From assembly GCA_937901285.1 (NCBI GenBank), contig CALCHI010000184.1, positions 1 to 11,672 of the forward strand: a stretch of DNA of 11,672 nucleotides, read 5' to 3'. The DNA is from UBA8437 sp003445035. GTDB lineage: Bacteria; Planctomycetota; Planctomycetia; Planctomycetales; Planctomycetaceae. The notes below the pieces were generated by a model. It saw only the letters and a list, made by a program, of their open reading frames with translations, searched no databases and was not told where the DNA came from. Below, piece by piece: positions 1 through 7,202 of this stretch (the stretch's first letter is position 1; each line of letters begins with the position of its first letter). A program made the position numbers and the translations under genes.

Positions 1-1
1 C

Positions 2-463
2 GTCGGCGGACGAACGATCATCTTCACCACCACCAACGGCACATCCGCATTGGAAAACTGCCGGCCGGCTGACATGGTCCTGGTGGCCGCCTTCTGTAAT
101 ATCCGAGCAGTAGCCGACACGCTGGTTCAATGCGGCCAACCGGTGCACCTGGTCTGCGCCGGGACCGATGGGGAAATCACGGCTGAGGATTGCCTGTGTG
201 CTGGAGCGATCGGACTGGAACTCCAGAACCGCGGCGGCTTCGATACCCATTCGCACGACGCCACCCGGTTCGCCATCTCACACTACCAACGAGTGGCCCA
301 AGACTCCGGACAGTTGCTGGCCGAACTCCGTAACAGTCACGGCGGCCGCAATCTTCGGAAACTCGGATTCGACGACGACATCGCCTTGGCCGCCCGGCAC
401 GACACCGTCGATCTCGTCCCCGCTTTTGACACTCACAGCAGCACGATCAGGGCACTCGCCTGA
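2..463 (+). CDS. comB: 2-phosphosulfolactate phosphatase (ComB family), 3' part
   Basis: Only the last 153 codons are present; the reading frame is open to the left edge of the window, so the start lies outside. ComB proteins hydrolyse 2-phosphosulfolactate to sulfolactate and phosphate in the cytoplasm, a step of coenzyme M synthesis in methanogens and of sulfolactate metabolism in some bacteria. The visible part has the family signatures: a TTTNGTSAL stretch near the left edge, then LVAAFCNIRAVAD, then VHLVCAGTDGEITAEDCLCAGAI, which matches the conserved ComB core. Full-length members are roughly 230-250 residues, so about 40% is missing. The stop is 17 bp before glycyl-tRNA synthetase on the same strand, suggesting cotranscription. 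Family assignment is firm; the exact substrate in this organism is inferred. Confidence 0.82.
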   Translation, partial: VGGRTIIFTTTNGTSALENCRPADMVLVAAFCNIRAVADTLVQCGQPVHLVCAGTDGEITAEDCLCAGAIGLELQNRGGFDTHSHDATRFAISHYQRVAQDSGQLLAELRNSHGGRNLRKLGFDDDIALAARHDTVDLVPAFDTHSSTIRALA

Positions 464-480
464 CCACCCCCGAGGACACA

Positions 481-1941
481 ATGAAGAAATCCATGGATAC
501 CATAGTCTCGCTGTGCAAACGGCGAGGATTTGTCTTTCCGTCGTCGGAAATCTACGGCGGATCGAACGGATTCTGGGATTACGGCCCCCTGGGTGCTCAG
601 TTGAAACGGAATGTCCGGGAGGCGTGGTGGAGTGACATGGTCACCAACCACAACGAACTTGGTGTCCCCGACGGAGCCGCCAGCACCTTCCACATGGTCG
701 GAGTCGAGACGTCGATCATCATGCATCCACAGGTCTGGAAGGCCTCGGGACACTACGACCTGTTTCACGACATGATGATCGACTGCCGCGAGTGCCAGGC
801 CCGATTCCGTGCCGACCACGTGAGCACCAGTGAATGTCCTCGAAAGCCCAGCAAGGCACCCGGAGACCACGAGGCTTGCCAGTTGACGGAACCTCGGGAG
901 TTCAACCTGATGTTCAAGACGATCATCGGAGCCCTCTCGGGCGAGGAGAATGCCGCGTTCCTGAGGCCCGAAACGGCCCAGGGAATGTTCGTCAACTTCA
1001 AGAATGTCGTCGACAGTTCACGCGTCAAGATCCCCTTCGGGATCGCTCAGGTCGGAAAGAGTTTTCGGAACGAGATCACTCCCAGGAACTTCACCTTCCG
1101 TTCCCGGGAATTCGAACAGATGGAGATGGAGTTCTTCTGTCATCCCGATCAATCACGGCAGTGGTACGAGTACTGGCGGAACCGCCGGTTCCAGTGGTAC
1201 ATCGACCTGGGGATCACCAGTGACAACTTGATTTTGCGGGATCATGACGCTGACGAACTCTCTCACTATTCGGTCGGCACCGCCGACGTGGAATATGCCT
1301 TCCCGTTCCTGCCCGACGGGGAATACGGAGAACTCGAGGGAATCGCACATCGTGGAGACTTTGACCTGCGGAGCCACATGGAGGGGAAACTGGTTCGGCA
1401 GGGCGACGACCTGGTGGTCGAGACGGACGAACATGGCCAGCCGCGGCACAAGGGCAGTGGCAAAGACCTGACCTATTTCGACGACCAGTCCCGTGAACGA
1501 TTCGCCCCTCATGTCATCGAACCCGCCGCCGGCGCCGACCGGGCGACACTGGCCTTCCTGTGCGAGGCCTACCACGAAGACGAGCAACCCGACGACAAGG
1601 GGGACATGAAGAGCCGGGTGCTGATGCGGTTCCACCCTCGGCTGGCACCGATCAAGGTGGCGGTGTTCCCCCTGATCAAGAAGGAAGGCATGCCGGAAAC
1701 CGCCGGCCGCCTCTACCAGGATCTCAAAGCCGCCGGCATCGCCTCCGTCTATGACCAACAGGGTGCCATCGGTCGCCGCTATCGCCGACAAGACGAAATC
1801 GGCACTCCCTTCTGCATCACCATCGACGGCGACACTGCCAGCGACGGCACCGTCACCATCCGAGATCGCGACTCACTGGAGCAACAGCGCATCCCACTCG
1901 ACAGCGTGGTCGACGACATCCACGGTCGTCTGCGAAGCTGA
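481..1941 (+). CDS. glyQS: Glycine--tRNA ligase, dimeric (alpha2) type
   Basis: Charges tRNA-Gly with glycine using ATP, in the cytoplasm. The 486-residue product is the single-chain class II form, not the split glyQ/glyS tetramer. Residues 17-38 (FVFPSSEIYGG...WDYGPLG) are the typical N-terminus. Class II motif 2 is around 195-219 (FRNEITPRNFTFRSREFEQ). ELEGIAHRGDFDLRSH at 284-299 is a GlyRS signature, and motif 3 is around 351-364 (GADRATLAFLCEAY). The anticodon-binding domain fills about 385-486 (HPRLAPIKVAVFPL onwards). Cysteines C102, C105, C119 and C133 sit in the insertion that in many relatives carries paired CxxC motifs; here the second pair is not a clean CxxC. The ATG at 481 follows a GAGG at 472-475, with a second Met at codon 5. 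It is the second gene of a same-strand run after comB. Identification is secure. Confidence 0.97.
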   Translation: MKKSMDTIVSLCKRRGFVFPSSEIYGGSNGFWDYGPLGAQLKRNVREAWWSDMVTNHNELGVPDGAASTFHMVGVETSIIMHPQVWKASGHYDLFHDMMIDCRECQARFRADHVSTSECPRKPSKAPGDHEACQLTEPREFNLMFKTIIGALSGEENAAFLRPETAQGMFVNFKNVVDSSRVKIPFGIAQVGKSFRNEITPRNFTFRSREFEQMEMEFFCHPDQSRQWYEYWRNRRFQWYIDLGITSDNLILRDHDADELSHYSVGTADVEYAFPFLPDGEYGELEGIAHRGDFDLRSHMEGKLVRQGDDLVVETDEHGQPRHKGSGKDLTYFDDQSRERFAPHVIEPAAGADRATLAFLCEAYHEDEQPDDKGDMKSRVLMRFHPRLAPIKVAVFPLIKKEGMPETAGRLYQDLKAAGIASVYDQQGAIGRRYRRQDEIGTPFCITIDGDTASDGTVTIRDRDSLEQQRIPLDSVVDDIHGRLRS

Positions 1942-1969
1942 CCATGGCCTCACCTCACAGAGCGATCCC

Positions 1970-2260
1970 ATGACACTCGATGAACTCAAAGCGACACTCG
2001 GCCAGGATGCCCCTCCGCAGGGACTCACCGACGAAGTCCGCGCGATGTGGCTCTCTTCACGCAAAGGCTGGGAGGCCGGCCACGTGATCGTCCAGGAGAT
2101 CGAATCTCCCCAGGCCGCGTGGGTCCACGCTCACCTGCACCGTATCGAAGGTGATCTCTCCAATGCCGCCTACTGGTACCAGCGTGCGGGCCGGCCGACC
2201 TGCGAGACCTCGCTCGAGGCCGAATGGGACGACATCGCCGGCTCGCTATTGGAATCGTGA
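1970..2260 (+). CDS. Conserved 96-residue protein of unknown function
   Basis: The function is not known to me. The short soluble protein has no signal peptide, membrane segment or cysteine-rich site apart from one Cys at residue 78. Its core, residues 50-76 (AWVHAHLHRIEGDLSNAAYWY followed by QRAGRP), is a tryptophan-, histidine- and tyrosine-rich helical pattern. I recall it from small conserved hypothetical proteins in diverse bacteria, where it reads as a single TPR-like helical hairpin. The N-terminal 20 residues (MTLDELKATLGQDAPPQGLT) look like a linker plus helix. I chose the ATG at 1970, 28 bp after the glyQS stop, because the frame upstream of it lies inside glyQS and gives an implausible Ser/Thr/Ala-rich extension. 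The Shine-Dalgarno is weak. The stop TGA shares one base with the ATG of the next gene, pointing to translational coupling. Confidence 0.8.
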   Translation: MTLDELKATLGQDAPPQGLTDEVRAMWLSSRKGWEAGHVIVQEIESPQAAWVHAHLHRIEGDLSNAAYWYQRAGRPTCETSLEAEWDDIAGSLLES

Positions 2261-3057
2261 TGCCAGAATCCGTTCCCACACCAGACGCAGCGCCGACGGC
2301 AGCCCCCCGGCTGTTGATCACCCTCTGTACGTACAACGAACGGGAGAACATCGAGCGGCTGCTTCCGGAACTGCACCAGGTCGCCCCGGACGCTGACATC
2401 CTGATCATCGACGACAACTCCCCGGACGGCACCGGCACTTTGGCCGACAACATGGCCGAGTCCGACTCGCGAATCACGGTGCTGCATCGCGCCGGCAAGC
2501 AGGGATTGGGAACGGCCATCCTGGCGGGATTTCGCGAGGGCATCGCCCGAGGATACGACCAACTGATCAATCTCGACGCGGACTTCAGCCACCACCCCCG
2601 TCACATCCCGGCCCTGCGAGACCTGATGACGACCGCCGATGTGGCCATCGGCTCGAGATACGTCGAGGGCGGTGGTGTCGTGGGATGGAACTGGCGACGC
2701 CATGTCATGAGCCGCGGCATCAACCTCTACGCCCGCCTGATGCTCGGGCTTCCTTCACGAGACAACAGCGGCAGCTTTCGCTGCTACACCATCGCACAAC
2801 TCGCCGAACTGGACCTCGACCTCTTCCGGGCTCGAGGGTACGCGTTCCAGGAGGAAATCCTCTATCGGCTCCGACGACTGGGCAGTCGTTTTGCCGAAAC
2901 GCCGATCGTTTTCGAGGACCGGCGTTTCGGGGAATCAAAGATCAGTTGGAAGGAAAGTGTGGCGGCCCTGTGGATCCTATTTCGACTGGCTATAGACCGA
3001 GCCGTGGGGGCCCGCGTCCGCCACCGGGACGGACTCGCCCACACCGCAGCGGAATGA
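2260..3057 (+). CDS. Polyprenyl-phosphate glycosyltransferase, DPM1-like GT2 (probable polyprenol monophosphomannose synthase)
   Basis: Family 2 glycosyltransferase of 265 residues, the size of soluble dolichol/polyprenol-phosphate mannose synthases. These move mannose (sometimes another sugar) from a GDP-sugar to a polyprenyl phosphate at the inner face of the membrane. Motifs in order: LCTYNERENIERLLPEL near the N-terminus, the hallmark DDNSPDGTG, HRAGKQGLGTAI, the metal-binding LDADFSHHP (DAD), VAIGSRYVEGG, the acceptor-loop region NSGSFRCY, and GYAFQEEILYRL followed by FEDRRFGESKIS. There are no C-terminal membrane helices, unlike the GtrB/ArnC-type relatives. The start is the ATG overlapping the upstream TGA (TGATG); an upstream in-frame ATG at 2224 would lie inside the 96-residue gene and adds residues with no family match. 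Donor sugar is inferred. Downstream, 48 bp separate it from the histidine kinase. Confidence 0.88.
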   Translation: MPESVPTPDAAPTAAPRLLITLCTYNERENIERLLPELHQVAPDADILIIDDNSPDGTGTLADNMAESDSRITVLHRAGKQGLGTAILAGFREGIARGYDQLINLDADFSHHPRHIPALRDLMTTADVAIGSRYVEGGGVVGWNWRRHVMSRGINLYARLMLGLPSRDNSGSFRCYTIAQLAELDLDLFRARGYAFQEEILYRLRRLGSRFAETPIVFEDRRFGESKISWKESVAALWILFRLAIDRAVGARVRHRDGLAHTAAE

Positions 3058-3105
3058 TAGGCTGAAGACCGTTTCGGACTGCCCGAACCGACAGGGGGCC
3101 GGTCG

Positions 3106-4014
3106 TTGGCCGACTACATCCGCAAGCGCCGCACGCTGCACTGGCCCATCACGCTCTCCGCAGCGCTGATGGCGCTCAATGTCACGCTGATGGTCTGCTG
3201 GATCGTCCTGTTCGCCCAACTCGACTCCATCGGAGCCCTGACCGTCGGCACCATCGCTTTCGCACTGGTCCTGATCGGACTCTCCTTCTACCTCTTCCTG
3301 ACCATCAAGGAAATCCAGCTCAACCGGCGGCAAGCCAATTTCGTCGACAGCGTCACCCACGAACTCAAGACCCCTCTCGCTTCGATCCGCCTCTACCTGG
3401 AAACCCTCCAACTCAGAGAACTCGACGACACCCGGCGAGACGAGTTCTACGGAACGATGGAGCAGGAAGTGCAGCGGCTCGATACGCTGATCAGCCACCT
3501 TTTGGAGGTTGGACGACTGGATGCGATCGGCCAGGAATCCGAGTCCGAAGACATTCAGCTCGAACCGCTTCTGAAAAGCTGTGCGAGAGCCGCCTGCACA
3601 CGCCACGCGTTGACCGACCGGGATGTCTTCGCGTTCGACATCCAACCGTCGGTGATCCACGCCCGGCCAATCGTACTCGAGATGATTTTCGGCAACCTGC
3701 TCGACAACGCGATCAAGTACGGCTCAACACAGCCGGAGGTCCAGGTGGAGGTCACCGTGAACGGCCGTGGCCGAATTGTCACCCGGATCACCGACAACGG
3801 CGCCGGAGTGGATCCCGAACTGAAACAGAAGATCTTCCGCATCTTCTTCCGCGGTGGAGAGGAGTTGAAACGCCGTCAGACAGGAACTGGCCTGGGACTC
3901 TACATCGTCCGCACGCTCGTCCACTCGCTCAAGGGGCGGATCCGCGTCCACCCACGAGACGATCAACCGGGCAGCGTGTTTGAGGTCGAATTGCCGGGGC
4001 GGGTGGCAGCATGA
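3106..4014 (+). CDS. Membrane sensor histidine kinase with minimal extracytoplasmic loop
   Basis: Autophosphorylates on a histidine and passes phosphate to the response regulator encoded directly downstream. Residues about 14-37 and 43-66 are two hydrophobic helices separated by only a few residues, so there is essentially no periplasmic sensor domain, and no HAMP or PAS follows. The HisKA box FVDSVTHELKTPLASIR puts the phospho-acceptor at H85. The N box is around 194-206 (IFGNLLDNAIKYG), G1 at 230-234 (DNGAG), the F box around 245-249, and G2 at 260-267 (GTGLGLYI). All catalytic boxes look intact. The 302-residue frame starts with TTG at 3106, behind the G-rich ACAGGGGG at 3091-3098; I see no better in-frame ATG. 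The stop overlaps the regulator start (ATGA). Sensing through the membrane segments is an inference from architecture. Confidence 0.92.
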   Translation: MADYIRKRRTLHWPITLSAALMALNVTLMVCWIVLFAQLDSIGALTVGTIAFALVLIGLSFYLFLTIKEIQLNRRQANFVDSVTHELKTPLASIRLYLETLQLRELDDTRRDEFYGTMEQEVQRLDTLISHLLEVGRLDAIGQESESEDIQLEPLLKSCARAACTRHALTDRDVFAFDIQPSVIHARPIVLEMIFGNLLDNAIKYGSTQPEVQVEVTVNGRGRIVTRITDNGAGVDPELKQKIFRIFFRGGEELKRRQTGTGLGLYIVRTLVHSLKGRIRVHPRDDQPGSVFEVELPGRVAA

Positions 4015-4736
4015 GAATCCTGGTCGTCGAAGACGAAAAGGCCCTGGCAGAAGGACTCGAGTTCAACTTTCAGCAGGAGGGTTATCATGTCGACCTCGCC
4101 GGAGACGGTTCCGCCGCATTCCAAACACTTGACGACGCGGACCCTCCCATCGACCTGGTGATCCTCGACTTGATGTTGCCCGGAATGAGCGGGTACGAGA
4201 TCTGCCGTCAAATCCGAGAGAACGACGTGGAACTGCCAATTCTGGTCCTCAGTTCCCGCACGCTCAGCGAGGACAAGGCCCAGGCCTTCGATGCGGGCAC
4301 CGATCAATACATGACCAAACCGTTCGCCTTGCCGGAACTGCTCAGTCGCGTCCGCAACCTGCTGGAACGTCGCGGCCACCGCAACCAGGCACCCGTCGAG
4401 CAGGGCTTTACATTCGGCAATGTCTCGATCGACTTCCTCAGTTTCCAGTTGACCGTCGACGACAACACGCACGATCTGACCAAGACAGAGATGGAATTGC
4501 TGCGGTACTTCATCGACCACGAGGGGATGGTCCTGACCCGCCAGCAGCTTCTCAGGGACGTCTGGAGTGAACCCGACACGATCACCACCCGGTCGACCGA
4601 CAACTTCGTCATGAGATTGAGGCGGATGATTGAACCCGACGCCTCTCACCCCCGGCACATCCTTTCCGTCCGTGGCACCGGCTACCGCTTCGTGGCCAAT
4701 CCCGACGCCGAGCCAGCGGCCGTCAGAATCGATTAG
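4011..4736 (+). CDS. OmpR/PhoB-family response regulator
   Basis: DNA-binding partner of the upstream kinase. Residues 1-120 are a receiver domain: acidic pair E7/D8 with the following E9, phospho-acceptor D53 in VILDLMLPGMSG, a Ser (S81/S82) in place of the common conserved Thr, and K103 in YMTKPF. Residues about 132-232 are a winged-helix trans_reg_C domain, with LTKTEMELLRYFIDHEG, the recognition region TRSTDNFVMRLRRMIE and the terminal wing SVRGTGYRFV. The 241-residue length is typical. The gene overlaps the kinase by four bases (ATGA), a standard translational coupling. Its TAG stop interleaves with the TAA stop of the reverse-strand gene downstream, leaving no space for a terminator. 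Target genes cannot be deduced here. Confidence 0.94.
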   Translation: MRILVVEDEKALAEGLEFNFQQEGYHVDLAGDGSAAFQTLDDADPPIDLVILDLMLPGMSGYEICRQIRENDVELPILVLSSRTLSEDKAQAFDAGTDQYMTKPFALPELLSRVRNLLERRGHRNQAPVEQGFTFGNVSIDFLSFQLTVDDNTHDLTKTEMELLRYFIDHEGMVLTRQQLLRDVWSEPDTITTRSTDNFVMRLRRMIEPDASHPRHILSVRGTGYRFVANPDAEPAAVRID

Positions 4737-6928
4737 CGGCCGCTGCCCACCGGACTCGGCATTTTTGGCAAATCCGGCTGCTGGCGTTGCTGGTAATTTC
4801 GCTTTTGCGAGACCAGCCTCCGACGCACGTCCGGTCGAGTCGCGTTGGCCGCATCCAGGGCTCTCTCCACAGCCGAGATCGCTTTGGGCCAGTTGCCAGC
4901 CGCGGCATGAGCCAGGCCCAGGAGTTCTCTCCCCGCCGGGTCCGACCGCTCCGACCTTTCAACCAGTTCCTCGGCCCAGTCCACCGCCTGCTCAGTCCTC
5001 TGGCCTGAGAGTCCCGACCCCGCCCGGACCTCCAACAGCGCGTGGTGCACCGCCAGGGCCAACGCCCGGTTCGCATCGCCAAACTCGCCGGTCTCTCTCA
5101 GGGCCAGTGACAGGCCGTGGTGGGCCTCCGGCGACGACCCGTCCAACGACAAGCTGCGTCGAAACATCTCGATCGCCTGTTCGGATCGCCCCAGTTGCCG
5201 CTCCACTTCCCCCAGCATGCAGACCGCGTGAGCATGCGAGCGATCTCGCTCGATCGCCTTCCGGAAATGTCCGCCGGCGTCAACAAGCGCCTTCCGGTCC
5301 GAACCTCTCATCGCCTGCTGCAGTCGCAGGACACCAAGATTGTAGTGCACATCCGGATTCCCCGGCCGGATAGTCCGTGACGCCTCCAGGTGCTCGACCG
5401 CCTCGTCCATACGGCCCAGTTCGAGTTTTGCCATCGCGAGGTGGTACTGGAGGTAGGCATCGCCGGAATGCCGGCGTTCGGCCGCCAGGAGGTCCGAGAG
5501 TCCCTGCTCATGACGGCCGGACTCAATGCCAGCCACACCTCGGTAGACGTATGACTTGTAAACGTCCGGCTCCAGTCGGATTGCCGTGTCGGCCTGTGCC
5601 ATGGCCTCAGCGAAGAGATTGGCATTGATCAACGTGCGGGCCAATTCGTTCCGAGCCGCGACCGAACCTGGCACATGGGCAACGACCGCGCGAGCCATTT
5701 CCAGATCACCGACCTGACCACGGCCGACCCGCCGCCCTTCGGTGACGAACAGCCCCCCCGCCAACCCGGCCAGTCCGGCCAGGGCCAGCCAATGTCGCCA
5801 GGCAAACGGAGAACCCCCGTGCTCCGTTTGTGCCACACCGACAGGGCCGGTCTCCACACCCAGCGACTGTCGCGTCGGTGCTTCACGGACTTTCCAGATG
5901 AAACCGTCGTAATAGAAATGCAGCAGATTCGACGTGGCAATAATCCCGTACAACAGGTTTCGCCACTGCTCGGACGACACCCGGTCAACAACGACGCTGA
6001 GACTGCCGTAGGCCAGCACCAGGCCGACATACAACCCGATCCACAACCCGACCAGCGAACCGCTGTTGCGGAACAGAAAACGAGTCAGGGCTCCAACACC
6101 AGCCCCCGAATCGACCCGACGTCGATTGAACGACCAGACGATCGACAGGTACTGGATGTCGTGAAACACCTCGAACATCGCGATGCCCAGCACCAGGTTC
6201 GTCAACGTGACGTTGCAGTACCAGAAGAACGTGAAGGACATGACAAACAACAGCAGTTTTCCACCACTGACGGTTTGTCCAGACAGGCCTCGCCACCCAA
6301 GTTGCCCCAACGCCGCGGCCGTGACCAACAGTGTCACCGCGGTCCAGCCGATCCGAATTGACTCCAGCGGAAGACTCCAGTCGACCGGAAGACCGGCCTG
6401 GTAAGCCATCCCGAGGAACTCCCCAACCCGCCGGGGCGAATGCAGCACCGCGGCCCCAAACCATCCGACACACATCCCCCAGTCCAGCCACCTCGACGCC
6501 CAGCCACCGCCGCCACTCTTGGCGTCATAGATCCTGGCAAAACCGTAAGTCTGCATCAGGAAGTGCCAGATTCCCCACGCCAGCACAATCAATTTCATGC
6601 CGACCAGTTGATCAACAAAAAACATTCCGCAGACCGGCAGCAAAATCAGCGGGACGACGACGAACCGCCATCGGAACCGCCGAAACAACTCGCGATCTCC
6701 GTAGGCTCTCAGCAAGCCGGGGAGATGATGCCCCAACGCACCAAACGCCACGACCCAGAACAGGATTCGCTCACCGCTGGCCTGCCGGGCCGTCAACAGG
6801 CCAAGCGGCAAGACCACCAGCGGGGTGGCAACAAACAGCAGCAGGTCCCACCACGGTCCCAGGATCCAACGAGACGGCACCCGTGGCACGGCACCGGTCG
6901 ACCGTACTGGAGTCGTCTCGGTCGCCAT
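4733..6928 (-). CDS. Multi-pass membrane protein with conserved-looking His motifs and C-terminal TPR domain
   Basis: I do not recognise a named family. Residues about 22-395 contain roughly nine or ten hydrophobic segments. Several carry histidines in or near the membrane: H67-H68 (ALGHHLPG), H122 (WGIWHFLMQTYG), H256 (FEVFHDIQYLS) and H337 (LLHFYYDGFIWK). Such repeated membrane His motifs recall integral-membrane metal enzymes, but I cannot match a specific one. After the last hydrophobic segment (about 378-395) the remaining residues, roughly 403-700, are tetratricopeptide-like helices; for example NPDVHYNLGVLRLQQA and SEQAIEMFRRSLSLDGSSPEAHHGLSLAL have TPR spacing. The tail (700-731) is basic and Gln/Pro-rich. 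The start ATG has AGGG about 9 bases upstream. Read alone from a divergent promoter region, it converges on the response regulator. The coding call is firm; function is unknown. Confidence 0.85.
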   Translation of the reverse strand: MATETTPVRSTGAVPRVPSRWILGPWWDLLLFVATPLVVLPLGLLTARQASGERILFWVVAFGALGHHLPGLLRAYGDRELFRRFRWRFVVVPLILLPVCGMFFVDQLVGMKLIVLAWGIWHFLMQTYGFARIYDAKSGGGGWASRWLDWGMCVGWFGAAVLHSPRRVGEFLGMAYQAGLPVDWSLPLESIRIGWTAVTLLVTAAALGQLGWRGLSGQTVSGGKLLLFVMSFTFFWYCNVTLTNLVLGIAMFEVFHDIQYLSIVWSFNRRRVDSGAGVGALTRFLFRNSGSLVGLWIGLYVGLVLAYGSLSVVVDRVSSEQWRNLLYGIIATSNLLHFYYDGFIWKVREAPTRQSLGVETGPVGVAQTEHGGSPFAWRHWLALAGLAGLAGGLFVTEGRRVGRGQVGDLEMARAVVAHVPGSVAARNELARTLINANLFAEAMAQADTAIRLEPDVYKSYVYRGVAGIESGRHEQGLSDLLAAERRHSGDAYLQYHLAMAKLELGRMDEAVEHLEASRTIRPGNPDVHYNLGVLRLQQAMRGSDRKALVDAGGHFRKAIERDRSHAHAVCMLGEVERQLGRSEQAIEMFRRSLSLDGSSPEAHHGLSLALRETGEFGDANRALALAVHHALLEVRAGSGLSGQRTEQAVDWAEELVERSERSDPAGRELLGLAHAAAGNWPKAISAVERALDAANATRPDVRRRLVSQKRNYQQRQQPDLPKMPSPVGSGR

Positions 6929-6985
6929 CGACGCCCTGTCTATCCCGAGGGAGATTCGGCCCTGTCCGTTTTCGGACGCGGTGCC

Positions 6986-7015
6986 AGTCTAGTCTGGCCA
7001 GTTGATCGACGGCAA
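6986..7015 (-). promoter_or_regulatory. Candidate sigma-70 promoter for the TPR membrane protein gene
   Basis: Read on the reverse strand, TTGCCG (7015-7010) and TAGACT (6991-6986) are separated by 18 bp, with four of six matches each to the -35 and -10 consensus. Transcription would begin near 6979, giving a leader of about 50 nt. This is a visual match only. The 274-bp gap 6929-7202 serves two divergent genes; besides this site and the opposite -10 box I see a small GNRA-type hairpin (CGACG-GCAA-CGTCG, 7007-7020) and no ORF. Confidence 0.33.
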
Positions 7016-7129
7016 CGTCGGTCTGTGAGGCCGCAACCATCCCGTCCCGCACAACACTCGGGCCGGGAATATGACACAAGTGTGACACGGAAATGACCAT
7101 CACGCGACACTTTCGGCCAACCGATTCAC

Positions 7130-7135
7130 TATAAT
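7130..7135 (+). promoter_or_regulatory. Perfect TATAAT -10 box upstream of the desaturase gene
   Basis: An exact TATAAT lies 67 bp before the desaturase ATG in the divergent intergenic region. No convincing -35 hexamer is present at 16-18 bp; the nearest partial match, GCGACA at 7104-7109, is too far (20 bp). It may need an activator or be used by a housekeeping sigma with relaxed -35 needs. The initiation site would be near 7142. Confidence 0.4.
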
Positions 7136-7202
7136 CCCCGCCCCACGGAGTCCCTATGGCTACGTTGATTCTGTCGACACACTTCTCCCCATTGAGTTTG
7201 CA

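Noticed and set aside
1751..1969. Upstream extension of the 96-residue protein (start at 1751)
   Set aside because: It overlaps the anticodon-binding domain of GlyRS in another frame and gives a Ser/Thr/Ala-rich, shadow-type sequence; the ATG at 1970 is in the correct place after the glyQS stop.
3069..3091. Inverted repeat CCGTTTCGG/CCGAACCG between the glycosyltransferase and the kinase
   Set aside because: It has a mismatch, a 5-nt loop and no T-tract, so it is not a convincing terminator; the spacing is compatible with continued cotranscription.
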